Shown: positions 45,684 through 54,932, counted from the first letter of the stretch. The stretch is 64,000 nucleotides of DNA from Flavobacterium sp. NRK F7 (GCF_024054195.1 NZ_JAMXLB010000001.1:3599085-3663084); one strand, 5' to 3'. Numbers and translations: made by a program. Notes: a model not told the origin generated them from the sequence alone.

Positions 45684-46532
45684 ATGAGAAAAAAAATTAA
45701 AAAAATTATTCAGAAAAGTGTTGGCTATTATTTCAATGCATTAGCTTATGTAAGTCCAAAAACATTGGAAAAACAAGGTTTTCAATTATTTTGTAATCCA
45801 ATGGCTAAAACTATAAAAACACATCAATTGCAATTTTTAGAAAAAGGCAAAAATGAAATTCTAACAATTGAAAGCGAAAAAATTCAAACCTATAAATGGG
45901 GAAACGGCAGTAAAAAAATTGTATTTATCCATGGTTGGGCAAGTCACTCGTTTCGATGGAAATCGTACATTGAGAATCTAATAGAAAATGATTTTACTGT
46001 ATATGCATTTGATGCTCCAGCGCATGGATTATCCACTGGAAAAATGTTACATGTTGTTTTATATGGCAAAGCTATCAATCAAATGATACTTCATAACCAA
46101 GAAATTGAATACATAGTAAGCCATTCCATTGGTGGTTTTGCAACTACGTATTGGTTACAACATTATAAAAACAATACAAAAAATATTAAAAAAGTGGTAA
46201 TTATGGGAGCTCCAGGTGAAGCCAAAGATTTTTTTGATTTTTACCAATCTATACTCGGTTTATCACAAAAAGCAATTGAAATTATTAGTCGTTCTTTTAC
46301 CAAAAGACTTGGGCACGAACCTAGCTATTTTTCTGCATCAAAATTTGCAACAGATTTAGAAAAAGACTGCTTAATTATTCATGATAAAAAAGATAAAGAT
46401 ACCAATCCAAATTATTCTATTGAATTGAATAAAAACTGGAATAAAAGTCAATTAATTTTAACCGAAGGATTAGGTCATAATTTAAAAAGTAAAAATTTAG
46501 AACAAAAAGTAATCGATTTTATTCTTAATTAA
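45684..46532 (+). CDS. Alpha/beta hydrolase
   Basis: A 282-residue serine hydrolase-fold protein: FIHGWASHSFRWKSYIENL (oxyanion loop), YAFDAPAHGLSTG, VSHSIGGFATTYWL (nucleophile Ser in SHSIGG) and a C-terminal GLGHNLKSK with the catalytic His. Substrate is unknown. It follows the TetR gene and has its own copy of the TetR palindrome. Its stop lies 8 bp inside the convergent anmK 3' end. Confidence 0.85.
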   Translation: MRKKIKKIIQKSVGYYFNALAYVSPKTLEKQGFQLFCNPMAKTIKTHQLQFLEKGKNEILTIESEKIQTYKWGNGSKKIVFIHGWASHSFRWKSYIENLIENDFTVYAFDAPAHGLSTGKMLHVVLYGKAINQMILHNQEIEYIVSHSIGGFATTYWLQHYKNNTKNIKKVVIMGAPGEAKDFFDFYQSILGLSQKAIEIISRSFTKRLGHEPSYFSASKFATDLEKDCLIIHDKKDKDTNPNYSIELNKNWNKSQLILTEGLGHNLKSKNLEQKVIDFILN

Positions 46533-47592
46533 CATTATAAATCACTCCCGAACAATGATCCTGTGCCGCTCCAGTTACTGAAGCCAATGTATTATTTTCA
46601 TTTCTTAATTTTAACACCCCGAGAAATCCAAAAATAAGAGCTTCTTTAAATTCAATTAACTGGTTATCAGGCACAACTAAAAGTACGTTTGGCAAATAAT
46701 ACTGAATTCTTTCAATTAAAAATTCATGATAGGCACCGCCACCCGTAATTAAAATTGTTTTAGAATTATTGTTACAATTCTGCGCTATTTGAAAAGCAAT
46801 ATGTTCTACGAAAGTTCTCAAAATAGTTTCAATTGGCAAACTAAAATTTTCAATAATTGGAAATATACATTTATGAACAAATTCCATTCCTAAAGATTTC
46901 GGGAAAGGTTCTTTATAAAATGATATCAGATTTAATTTTTCAAACAAATTACTATCTAAAAGACCAGATTTAGCAATTTTACCTTTATCATCGTAATCTA
47001 ATCCTAATTGATTCACATAATAATTCAATACGGTATTAACTGGCGAAATATCATACGCAATTCTTTTTCCATAATATTCAAAAGATATATTAGAAAAGCC
47101 TCCTAAATTCAAGCAATAATCATAATTTGAAAACAATAACTGATCCCCAATTGGTACTAAAGGAGCGCCTTGACCACCTAAGAGTACATCTTGTACTCGA
47201 AAATCGCACACTATAGGATAATTTAACAAACTTCCTAATTTAGGCAAATTTCCTATTTGTAAAGTAAAACCATTCTCTGGCTGATGTAAAATCGTATGCC
47301 CATGACTACAAATAGCATCTATCTTAACTAAACTATATTTTTCAATGAATTCTAAAATAATAGTAGCTAATAAACCAGTATAGGATTCATTTAAAGAAAT
47401 CAATTCATTTTCGTTAAGATAGAAACCATTTTTCAATTTGTTTACCCAGTCTGTTGTGTAGGGAACAGTTTCTGAAAACAATATTTTGAAAGACCAATGT
47501 TCCTTTTTTTCAAAATTGATATAAGCCAAATCCACTCCATCAAGCGAAGTCCCTGACATTACTCCTATAACGTTGTAGTTTTCTTTAAACAT
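46525..47592 (-). CDS. anmK: Anhydro-N-acetylmuramic acid kinase AnmK
   Basis: A 355-residue cytoplasmic kinase for recycling of cell-wall anhydro-MurNAc. Seen: NVIGVMSGTSLDGVDLAYI at the N-terminus, CSHGHTILHQP, LGGQGAPLVPIGDQLLF, LNLGGFSNIS and LITGGGAYHEFL. These are the AnmK signatures. It is convergent with the hydrolase (8-bp overlap) and divergent from the acyl-CoA dehydrogenase. Confidence 0.93.
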   Translation of the reverse strand: MFKENYNVIGVMSGTSLDGVDLAYINFEKKEHWSFKILFSETVPYTTDWVNKLKNGFYLNENELISLNESYTGLLATIILEFIEKYSLVKIDAICSHGHTILHQPENGFTLQIGNLPKLGSLLNYPIVCDFRVQDVLLGGQGAPLVPIGDQLLFSNYDYCLNLGGFSNISFEYYGKRIAYDISPVNTVLNYYVNQLGLDYDDKGKIAKSGLLDSNLFEKLNLISFYKEPFPKSLGMEFVHKCIFPIIENFSLPIETILRTFVEHIAFQIAQNCNNNSKTILITGGGAYHEFLIERIQYYLPNVLLVVPDNQLIEFKEALIFGFLGVLKLRNENNTLASVTGAAQDHCSGVIYNVN

Positions 47593-47683
47593 GGGTTAAA
47601 ATTACAAATTGTTATTGAAAAATAAGCAATAAATACCTACATTTGGTACGGATTTTAAAAATAATTAAATAGTATTCAATAAA

Positions 47684-48823
47684 ATGGATTTTAAGCTAAC
47701 CGAAGAACAAATAATGATTCAACAGGCGGCAAGAGATTTTGCTCAAACAGAATTATTACCTGGTGTCATAGAAAGAGATGAACATTCAATTTTTCCAACA
47801 GAACAAGTAAAAAAAATGGCAGAACTAGGTTTCCTTGGTATGATGGTTGACCCAAAATACGGAGGAGCTGGTCTAGATAGTATTTCATATGTTTTAGCGA
47901 TGGAAGAAATTGCTAAAATTGATGCTTCAGCTGCAGTTATCATGTCAGTAAATAATTCTTTGGTTTGTGCTGGAATTGAAAAATATTGTAGTGAAGAACA
48001 AAAACAAAAATATTTAGTACCTCTAGCTAAAGGAGAAGTAATTGGTGCTTTTTGTTTGTCGGAACCAGAAGCTGGATCAGATGCGACTTCACAAAAAACC
48101 ACCGCAATTGATAAAGGAGATTATTATTTGTTAAATGGTACAAAAAATTGGATTACCAATGGTGGAACAGCATCCACTTATATAGTTATTGCTCAAACTG
48201 ATGTAGAAAAAGGACATAAAGGAATTAATGCCTTCTTAGTTGAAAAAGGTTGGGAAGGTTTTTCTATAGGTCCAAAAGAAAAGAAAATGGGCATTAGAGG
48301 ATCTGACACACATTCATTAATGTTTTCAGATGTTAAAGTACCAAAAGAAAATAGAATTGGTGCTGATGGTTTTGGATTCAATTTTGCGATGGCTGTACTA
48401 AATGGTGGTCGTATTGGTATTGCTTCTCAAGCATTAGGAATTGCCCAAGGAGCTTATGAATTAGCTTTGAAATACGCTCAAGAAAGAGTAGCATTTAAAA
48501 AACCTATTATGCAACATCAAGCAATTGCATTTAAATTAGCAGACATGCACGTTCAAATTACTGCTGCAAGAATGTTATGTTATAAAGCTGCATCTGAAAA
48601 AGACAATGGTGAGGATATTTCACATTCTGGAGCTATGGCTAAATTATTTGCATCTGAAACGGCTATGAATACCACTATTGAAGCGGTACAAATTCATGGA
48701 GGTAATGGATATGTTAGCGAATATCATGTAGAAAGAATGATGAGAGATGCTAAAATCACTCAAATTTATGAAGGAACTTCTGAAATTCAAAGAATTGTTA
48801 TTTCAAGAGGTTTAACAAAATAA
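47684..48823 (+). CDS. Acyl-CoA dehydrogenase
   Basis: A 379-residue FAD enzyme of beta-oxidation or branched-chain acyl-CoA breakdown. Seen: MDFKLTEEQIMIQQAARDFAQ, AFCLSEPEAGSDATSQKTTA, NGTKNWITNGG and the C-terminal QIYEGTSEIQRIVISR (catalytic Glu in YEGTSEIQ). Length is typical of short-chain/butyryl-CoA dehydrogenases. A strong terminator follows. Confidence 0.93.
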   Translation: MDFKLTEEQIMIQQAARDFAQTELLPGVIERDEHSIFPTEQVKKMAELGFLGMMVDPKYGGAGLDSISYVLAMEEIAKIDASAAVIMSVNNSLVCAGIEKYCSEEQKQKYLVPLAKGEVIGAFCLSEPEAGSDATSQKTTAIDKGDYYLLNGTKNWITNGGTASTYIVIAQTDVEKGHKGINAFLVEKGWEGFSIGPKEKKMGIRGSDTHSLMFSDVKVPKENRIGADGFGFNFAMAVLNGGRIGIASQALGIAQGAYELALKYAQERVAFKKPIMQHQAIAFKLADMHVQITAARMLCYKAASEKDNGEDISHSGAMAKLFASETAMNTTIEAVQIHGGNGYVSEYHVERMMRDAKITQIYEGTSEIQRIVISRGLTK

Positions 48824-48845
48824 AAAATTATAAGCTTGATTTATT

Positions 48846-48880
48846 AGAGTTCAATAGTATATATTGAACTCTTTTTTTTA
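48846..48880 (+). terminator. Terminator after the acyl-CoA dehydrogenase gene
   Basis: A 10-bp stem (AGAGTTCAAT / ATTGAACTCT) with a 7-nt loop, followed by eight or nine T. Confidence 0.85.
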
Positions 48881-48896
48881 TTAATTTTAAAGAAAA

Positions 48897-49376
48897 ATGT
48901 TATTTACAGATTGGCAAGCTATTTTACAACCTCTTATTGAAAAATACAAAGATTACAAACATCCATTACATTTTAAAAACCCCTACCAACTTGTAATAAT
49001 GGTCATTCTTGCTGCTCAAGATTCGGATGCCAATATAAATATTGTTTGCAAGCCTTTCTTTAAGACATATCCAGATTTCAAAAGTCTATCTATTACCACT
49101 TCTAATGATCTTGTGATTTATTTCTCAAGTGTAAAGAATTATCCCAATAAAATCAACTGGATTTTAGATACCGCTAGTGTTTTAAAAGACAAAACTATTC
49201 CTAAAAGACTAGATGAACTAGTTAAATTAAAAGGTATTGGTCGAAAATCAGCTAATGTTATCTTAAGAGAAACCCATCAAAAGCCAGAAGGCATTCTAGT
49301 TGACTTACATGTTTTACGAGTGGTGCCTCGATTTGGATTAACTCCACAATATAAAGACGCCAATAAAAGCATTTAA
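48897..49376 (+). pseudogene. nth: Endonuclease III (Nth) truncated at its 3' end
   Basis: The first about 154 residues are a normal HhH-GPD DNA glycosylase: VILAAQDSDANIN, the helix-hairpin-helix LKGIGRKSANVIL with the catalytic Lys, and VDLHVLRVVPRFGLTPQ with the catalytic Asp. The frame then ends at KDANKSI, at the exact point where an 82-bp segment identical to 60678-60759 begins (49369). The C-terminal helix and the four-Cys iron-sulfur loop, about 50-60 residues, are missing. Probably inactivated by the event that placed the cassette array here. Confidence 0.85.
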
Positions 49377-49450
49377 AGTTATATATGTTTCCGACGAGTA
49401 CATTATGATTTATGACTATTTTGAAATTCCTAAAGTTAGTCGCCAAGGTT
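49369..49450 (+). repeat. 82-bp direct repeat, left copy
   Basis: Identical over 82 bp to 60678-60759 in the same orientation, 11,309 bp apart. It begins GCATTTAAAGTT and ends CGCCAAGGTT. It is an internal piece of the DUF4919-like cassette gene. The flanks differ: nth fragment on the left here, Rhs core on the right of the other copy. Confidence 0.97.
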
Positions 49451-49569
49451 TATCTGGACTTTGTGATAGATTTACGAACGAAATTGGAGAATATTATAAA
49501 GCAACCGAAATCTATTTTGACGCTTCAAGATCAATGATTAGGCATGAAGAAATTATAAATAAGAAATAA
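49369..49569 (+). pseudogene. 3' part of a split DUF4919-like gene (cassette 10)
   Basis: Frame encoding FKVIYVSDEYIMIYDYF and IPKVSRQGLSGLCDRFTNEIGEYYKATEIYFDASRSMIRHEEIINKK, stop at 49567-49569. The N-terminal 184 residues are at 60207-60759, 11 kb downstream. Joining at the 82-bp repeat gives 672 nt with no stop, 223 residues: signal peptide plus a DUF4919-like body. Here only an internal ATG at 49405 could start a short fragment. It is followed 8 bp later by attC-like site A. Confidence 0.85.
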
Positions 49570-49577
49570 ATACTGGT

Positions 49578-49712
49578 GCTAACAGCAGTTAGCCTCAATG
49601 TCTTTGGTTTGGTTTTTCCTTCGGAAAAACCGCAGGTAGCCAAAATAATTTTATATTTGTTAAAGTTAGTCTTGAATCGCCGCCACTTAGGCTAGCTGCA
49701 AACCGTTATGTG
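49578..49712 (+). repeat. attC-like site A
   Basis: Ends TGCTAAC... and ...GTTATGT. Arms GCAGTTAGCCTCA (5') and TTAGGCTAGCTGC (3') pair with one T:G and one other mismatch; the 3' side has an unpaired AAACC before GTT. It contains an inner perfect hairpin GGTTTTTCC / GGAAAAACC (49611-49631). Its 5' flank TGGTGCTAAC is the reverse complement of the cassette-10 start GTTAGCACCA at 60182. Confidence 0.85.
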
Positions 49713-49736
49713 GCATTTTAAGGACAGACAGTACGA

Positions 49737-50261
49737 ATGAGAACACTATATAAAATATTAGGACTTGCTTTTATTGACTTTGGACTGATTTGGCTATGGG
49801 TTTACCAAATGGACCCAGACCCAAGTTTTTCAATAGGAATTATTCTTCTAGTCCCATTTGTTTTTGTTCTTAATCTAATTATTGCGGGTGTGCTTTTTTA
49901 TGCGAAAAAGAAAGAGTATGCAAGAGTATTTCTTATAAACTCTGCGACAGCCTCAATTATAATGTTTTACTTATTTGGAAAAGGTATTGACAGACACCAA
50001 AATAGAAGATTAGAACAATGGACTTTTCAGAAAGCCGACACAACTTTTTCTTTGATAAGATGGAAAGAAACAAATGAATTTAGTATGACTTATAGCTTAA
50101 ATCCTGGTTCTTCTTGGGGTTTCTTGGACGGACATTGTGTGAATGAAAACGGTATATGGATTTTAAAAGCGGATTCTTTAACAATGAAAATAGACAATGA
50201 AGACTTAATCGGTTTTAGAAACGCGACTGACACGATTAAAATGAAAAAAGTTGAGAGATAA
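49737..50261 (+). CDS. Cassette 1: small membrane protein
   Basis: A 174-residue protein of unknown family. Three hydrophobic segments (about 8-25, 33-56 and 64-82) are followed by a soluble C-terminal half (RRLEQWTFQKADTTFSLIRWKET ... LKADSLTMKIDNEDLIGF). It is the only gene between attC-like sites A and B, in the same direction as all other cassette genes. The cassette begins at GTTATGTGGC and its own site B has the exact reverse complement GCCACATAAC. No function can be given. Confidence 0.65.
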   Translation: MRTLYKILGLAFIDFGLIWLWVYQMDPDPSFSIGIILLVPFVFVLNLIIAGVLFYAKKKEYARVFLINSATASIIMFYLFGKGIDRHQNRRLEQWTFQKADTTFSLIRWKETNEFSMTYSLNPGSSWGFLDGHCVNENGIWILKADSLTMKIDNEDLIGFRNATDTIKMKKVER

Positions 50262-50270
50262 AAGAACGCC

Positions 50271-50402
50271 ACATAACAGCCGTTTTGCAAAAGCGGGGGT
50301 TTCGTGCTTCTATGACTGTGAAGTGCAAAATTCAAGCTTTGTGCATCTAATGAAGTTTGGTGCTAAAAATCCCCGCCTTCGCAAAGCGGCAAAACGTTAT
50401 GT
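50271..50402 (+). repeat. attC-like site B
   Basis: 132 bp, ACATAAC ... GTTATGT. The 20-nt arms GCCGTTTTGCAAAAGCGGGG and CCCCGCCTTCGCAAAGCGGC pair with three mismatches of the T:G or A:C type; single A spacer on the 5' side, AAAAC on the 3' side. The loop contains repeated GTGCTTC/GTGCA motifs shared with sites D and G. Confidence 0.9.
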
Positions 50403-50432
50403 GTCATTTTAGCCGAACGAAAACAGAATTAA

Positions 50433-51284
50433 ATGAGAAATATTCTCCTACTTTTTATACTTTTTTGTGGAAATTATATATTCTCACAAAACTTTGAAAA
50501 TATAAGCAAAATTAAATTTTCATACATACACGGAGGTTCTTCTTGGGGGAAAAATGGAATTTACTCAAGAAGTGAAATATTTGAATTAACTAAAACTGAG
50601 AATGGAGATTTTAAAATTTCACAACATCTTAAAATAAACCAAAAAGTACACAATAAAGTCTTCTCAGAAGATTCAATAACAATAAATACATCAAATTATA
50701 AAACCATTCCAAAAAGTGATGTTGATTATCTTTTAACTTCACTAAACACAAACAAAGAAAACTTTACTGAAGAATTTTTAATACAAAATTTCACAAAACC
50801 AACTAAAAAAGAAATTTTAAAAATTGCAAAGCAAAATGGTGATAAAAACTATTTAAAAAATGATTACGACGAAAAAAATGATACTGAAAAAAAATATTCT
50901 GAAATTCAAAACTATAAATATTTTGATGAATATTTAAAACTTAACCAACCTATTTTAAATGTAATTACGTTAACATTTGATGCATGGAATAGTTTAGGAA
51001 TTATTACTTTTTCAAAAGAAGAAACTAAATTATATGATTTAGATTTTCCTAAATATTGCGGACATCCGATTTCCGTAAATTATATCGAAATTAAAGAAAA
51101 GGATAAAAAAATAAATATCATAGAAAACAAAAGTTCTTCAATAATTAATTTAGATGTGAATTTAATTTTATTGAAAATATTACCAAAAAATACAAAATTA
51201 AGTGTAGAGTTAAATTTAAATAATATTCGAGATGAATATATAAATTGGTTTTTAGAAAATAAAAGAACCGAATTTGAATATTAA
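50433..51284 (+). CDS. Cassette 2: exported hypothetical protein
   Basis: A 283-residue protein with a signal peptide (MRNILLLFILFCGNYIFSQ). The mature part is very Lys/Asn/Glu rich, without cysteine clusters or recognised motifs; only a FSYIHGGSSWGKNGIY segment near residue 30 stands out. Not recognised. Single gene between attC-like sites B and C. Its base composition is clearly more AT-rich than the flanking sites. Similar proteins may exist only in other cassettes. Confidence 0.6.
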   Translation: MRNILLLFILFCGNYIFSQNFENISKIKFSYIHGGSSWGKNGIYSRSEIFELTKTENGDFKISQHLKINQKVHNKVFSEDSITINTSNYKTIPKSDVDYLLTSLNTNKENFTEEFLIQNFTKPTKKEILKIAKQNGDKNYLKNDYDEKNDTEKKYSEIQNYKYFDEYLKLNQPILNVITLTFDAWNSLGIITFSKEETKLYDLDFPKYCGHPISVNYIEIKEKDKKINIIENKSSSIINLDVNLILLKILPKNTKLSVELNLNNIRDEYINWFLENKRTEFEY

Positions 51285-51293
51285 AAAGCGAAC

Positions 51294-51425
51294 ACACAAC
51301 AGGCGTTTGGCAAGATTGCGAATTGTGTAATAAATACACGTTTATTTCTCGCAGGAAATTTTATCTTTAATAGAAAATAATCGGTTCCGAAGTTCGCAAC
51401 CTCGCCAAGCGCCGGAACGTTACCA
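51294..51425 (+). repeat. attC-like site C
   Basis: 132 bp, ACACAAC ... GTTACCA. Arms of 21 nt (GGCGTTTGGCAAGATTGCGAA on the 5' side is matched by its partner at 18 of 21 positions); spacers A and GGAAC. Very similar to site H over its whole length, including the TTCGCA and ACTCGGTT/AATCGGTT-type loop sequence. Confidence 0.88.
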
Positions 51426-51442
51426 CACATATTAAAAAGACA

Positions 51443-51976
51443 GTGCAGACAAACAAGAACATACCATATTATTTGACAGCAGTAGGACTTTTCATCTTGC
51501 TGAAATTTGTTTTTACACTTGCTGACAATAACGATTTGACTTTCCTTATAAAACCGACCGACAAACTTGTTGGACTTTTAACAGGTTCACATTCCGTGTA
51601 TCTTCCAGACAGCGGATATTTTCACGAATACCTAAACATCATTATAGACAAATCTTGCTCGGGTTTCAACTTTTGGATATTAAGTTTCTTACTATTTACT
51701 TATTTGACTTTAAAGCATTTTGACAGGACTTTAAACAAAATCCTGATTATTCCGACTGCTTTAATTATTGCCTATCTGCTAACCATTTTTGTAAATACAT
51801 CTCGGATTTTTGCTTCCATTGTTGTGCAGACACAAGTAAAAAACTTTTTTATGAAACAACAACATATTGTACACGAAGCCATTGGAATTGTGACGAATTT
51901 GACGTTTTTGATTTTGGCTTATATACTAATTGATAAATTATTAATCCACAAACGATACAATGCGAAATTTGCTTAA
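51443..51976 (+). CDS. xrtK: Cassette 3, first gene: exosortase K
   Basis: A 177-residue membrane protein with about five helices. Seen: the exosortase active-site pattern IIIDKSCSGFNFWILSF (catalytic Cys), NTSRIFASIVV (catalytic Arg) and HEAIGIVTNLTFLILAY (catalytic His). Exosortases cleave and transfer C-terminally anchored proteins; XrtK is the form dedicated to MSEP-CTERM proteins, one of which is encoded next. Start codon GTG, 17 bp after the site C core. The gene overlaps the next one by 17 bp. Confidence 0.88.
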   Translation: MQTNKNIPYYLTAVGLFILLKFVFTLADNNDLTFLIKPTDKLVGLLTGSHSVYLPDSGYFHEYLNIIIDKSCSGFNFWILSFLLFTYLTLKHFDRTLNKILIIPTALIIAYLLTIFVNTSRIFASIVVQTQVKNFFMKQQHIVHEAIGIVTNLTFLILAYILIDKLLIHKRYNAKFA

Positions 51977-54785
51977 TCCGAAATGGCTTTTTGTCATAAA
52001 CACGCTACCGTTGGTCGTGCTGTTTTTCCTGTTCTTTGGTCAGTTCAATATTATTAAAACTTTATTAGAAGATAGCAGCATCCAACTTTGGAAATCTTTT
52101 GGTCTTTCACTAGGATTGCTAGGATTGCTCAATTTTGCTTACGCAGTTTATCTGACTTTAAAGAAAAAGAATGTTTCTGTATGGTTTGGCTTAATAGCTC
52201 TACTTTGCTACATACCATTCATTTACCTATACGGTTACCATTTAGACAAAATCATTCCATTTTCAATCCCTCAATGGATGGTTTCGGGCAACATCTTTTT
52301 ATATGTTGGGACATTTCTAATGCCAACACTAGCCTATTCATTATTCGTTTTGGTTTCTCATTTTACACCTGAAAATAAAGAGCACAAAGCTTGGATGAAC
52401 TTTTTAATTGCAATTGGAATTCCGATTGCAGGTTACATATTTACTCAAATCATTCTTCCATTATGGCAACCATTTGACAGGGACTTTAGCGTTCACGCAA
52501 TGGTGATTCTTGTTATTACTGCTACTTTAGTTTTTCTTTTTTTCTTAATTCGGGGCGTTTTTATACTAGCGACCAAAAAAGCAGAAGTTTGGCAGAAATA
52601 CCAATTAGCTTGGAAAATCCCAATTGCTATAGTGCTTCCATTAATAGGATTAGCAGTAAACAACGGACACCTATTTAATAATTTCGGACCGAGTGATTCA
52701 GGGATTTTTGGAGATTTCAATAATGCTTGGTTTTATATTCTTGCTGCTTTTAATGGCATATTGGTTTGCTTACCCAACCTTGAAAACAAACTATATCGAC
52801 TACTTGTGTTCATCGGAAGAAGTGTAACATTTGCCTACACATTCTATTTCTTTTTAGTGTTTCTTCCCTTTTTGCCTTTATCAGTAATTGCAATTATTGC
52901 AATAGGGACAGGATTTTTAATGTTAACCCCTTTACTACTTTTCATTATTCAGATCAACGAGCTTTCAAAGGATTTTACTTATTTGAAAACACAGCTTTCA
53001 AAAAAACTCATCATCGGAATTTCGTTATTGAGCTTTCTGGTAATTCCCGCTTTTATCACCATAACATATTTAAAAGACAAAAGCGTTTTAAACGAAACCC
53101 TTTCATATTTATATAGCCCTGATTACTCAAAACAATACGAAATTGATAAAGTTTCGCTTCAAAAAACGCTTAATGTTATAAAAAGCCATAAAGACCACAG
53201 AGATAGCAGGGGTGGAATATTTGGCAATGGAATTCCCTATTTGTCTTCGTATTTCAATTGGTTGGTAATGAACAACCTTACTTTGTCTGACTCTAAAATT
53301 AACACCATTGAAAAAATATTTTTTGGCAAAACCTCCTTTGAGTTACGACCTGAAAATATCCAAAACGACAATGTTCAGATAAGTAATATTTCCACAAATA
53401 GCACTTACGATAAATCTCAAAATGCTTGGAAAAGTTGGGTTGACTTGGAAATAACCAACAAAAGTGGAAACACTTGGTTTTCTGAATATGCCACAACGAT
53501 TAATTTACCCGAAGGTTGTTGGATTAGCGATTACTACCTTTATGTTGGTGATGTAAAAGAGCCAGGTATTTTAGCAGAGAAAAAATCAGCAATGTGGATA
53601 TTTTCACAAATCCGAAATGAAAATAGAGACCCGGGAATTCTATATTATTTGACAGGGTATAAAGTGGCATTTAGAGTATTTCCTTTTGCAAAAGATGAAG
53701 TGAGAAAAACGGGAATAGAGTTCTTACATAGAGAGCCAATTACGCTCAACATTGACAACAACATAATTGAATTAGGAAACATTGAAGAAACCATTTATGA
53801 AAAGATTGAAACTGAAAACATAGCCTATGTTTCAGTCCAACAAAAACAAAAATTGAATTCTGTTAAACGTAAACCATATTTCCATTTTTTGGTTGACGCT
53901 TCTAAAAACCAAAACAGAAATTCAACCGATTTCATTAAAAGAATTGAACAAGTTATTGAAGCCAATCAACCACTTTCGGAACACGCAAAAATCAGTTTTG
54001 TAAACAGCTATGTAACTACCACTACTTTAGATAAAGATTGGAAAGAAGAATATAAAAATCAAACTTTTGAAGGCGGTTATTATTTAGACAGAGCAATAAG
54101 AACAACCTTGTTTAATGCTTATCAAGATAAATCGAAAACATATCCTGTAATTGTAGTAGTGACAGACAGTATTCAAAATGCTGTTTTTGACAAAGATTTT
54201 GCAGACTTAAAATTTACTTTTCCTGAAAGCGACTTGTTTTTCAATCTTGACAAGAAAGGAAATTTTAGAGAGCATTCTTTGACAGAAAACCCAATAAAAG
54301 AACTGCCTGAAATTCTAAGAGAATGTATGTTTTGTGAAACTGTTTTGGAATACAAGCTAACGGACAATTCGGTTGCCAACTTAGCGAACAATAATCAACC
54401 AAGCATCATTTTGAGAAAGGATATTTTTGAAGTTTCCGAAACAGAAATTAAAGAAAAGAATTGGCAATCTGCCTTGACAATGCAGGGACAATGGACTTCG
54501 CAAATCCTGCATCCTGAAATTTCAGACAAAGAATGGTTGAATATGGTAAAATACAGTTTCATATCAAAGGTAATGACACCTGTAACATCATATTTAGTGG
54601 TAGAGAACGAAGCACAAAAAGCAATGCTAAAAAAGAAACAAGAACAAGCTTTATCAGGAAACAAATCTTTAGACCTTGGAGAAGACACGCAAAGAATGAG
54701 CGAACCAAGTTTAATTCTATTGACAATCCTACTCGGACTTGTAATTTGGTATAGAGAAAAACGAAAACGACAATGGACGGAATAA
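51960..54785 (+). CDS. Cassette 3, second gene: MSEP-CTERM sorting domain protein
   Basis: A 941-residue protein and likely the dedicated substrate of XrtK. About ten membrane helices occupy the first 360 residues; then a soluble region with a VIT-like part (WVDLEITNKSGNTWFSEYATTINLPEGCWISDYYLYV) and a vWA-like part (YFHFLVDASKNQNRN ... VIVVVTDSIQNA). The C-terminus has the sorting tripartite signal: RMSEPS motif, a helix (LILLTILLGLVIWY) and a basic tail (REKRKRQ). It ends 14 bp before site D. Confidence 0.88.
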   Translation: MRNLLNPKWLFVINTLPLVVLFFLFFGQFNIIKTLLEDSSIQLWKSFGLSLGLLGLLNFAYAVYLTLKKKNVSVWFGLIALLCYIPFIYLYGYHLDKIIPFSIPQWMVSGNIFLYVGTFLMPTLAYSLFVLVSHFTPENKEHKAWMNFLIAIGIPIAGYIFTQIILPLWQPFDRDFSVHAMVILVITATLVFLFFLIRGVFILATKKAEVWQKYQLAWKIPIAIVLPLIGLAVNNGHLFNNFGPSDSGIFGDFNNAWFYILAAFNGILVCLPNLENKLYRLLVFIGRSVTFAYTFYFFLVFLPFLPLSVIAIIAIGTGFLMLTPLLLFIIQINELSKDFTYLKTQLSKKLIIGISLLSFLVIPAFITITYLKDKSVLNETLSYLYSPDYSKQYEIDKVSLQKTLNVIKSHKDHRDSRGGIFGNGIPYLSSYFNWLVMNNLTLSDSKINTIEKIFFGKTSFELRPENIQNDNVQISNISTNSTYDKSQNAWKSWVDLEITNKSGNTWFSEYATTINLPEGCWISDYYLYVGDVKEPGILAEKKSAMWIFSQIRNENRDPGILYYLTGYKVAFRVFPFAKDEVRKTGIEFLHREPITLNIDNNIIELGNIEETIYEKIETENIAYVSVQQKQKLNSVKRKPYFHFLVDASKNQNRNSTDFIKRIEQVIEANQPLSEHAKISFVNSYVTTTTLDKDWKEEYKNQTFEGGYYLDRAIRTTLFNAYQDKSKTYPVIVVVTDSIQNAVFDKDFADLKFTFPESDLFFNLDKKGNFREHSLTENPIKELPEILRECMFCETVLEYKLTDNSVANLANNNQPSIILRKDIFEVSETEIKEKNWQSALTMQGQWTSQILHPEISDKEWLNMVKYSFISKVMTPVTSYLVVENEAQKAMLKKKQEQALSGNKSLDLGEDTQRMSEPSLILLTILLGLVIWYREKRKRQWTE

Positions 54786-54798
54786 CAAGAAGTACGTG

Positions 54799-54932
54799 TG
54801 GTAACATCACCTATACGCAAGCAGGGGTTTCGTGCTTCGTAGGACAGGAAAGTGCTAACTTTAAAGTTCAGTTCTTCGTAGGAAGTTCAGTGGTTAAAAT
54901 CCCTGCCTGCGTATAGCTGAGAACCGTTATGC
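54799..54932 (+). repeat. attC-like site D
   Basis: 134 bp, TGGTAAC ... GTTATGC. Arms CACCTATACGCAAGCAGGG and CCCTGCCTGCGTATAGCTG pair at 17 of 19 positions; 3' spacer AGAACC. The loop shares GGGGTTTCGTGCTTC with site B and carries GTTCAG repeats. Confidence 0.88.
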
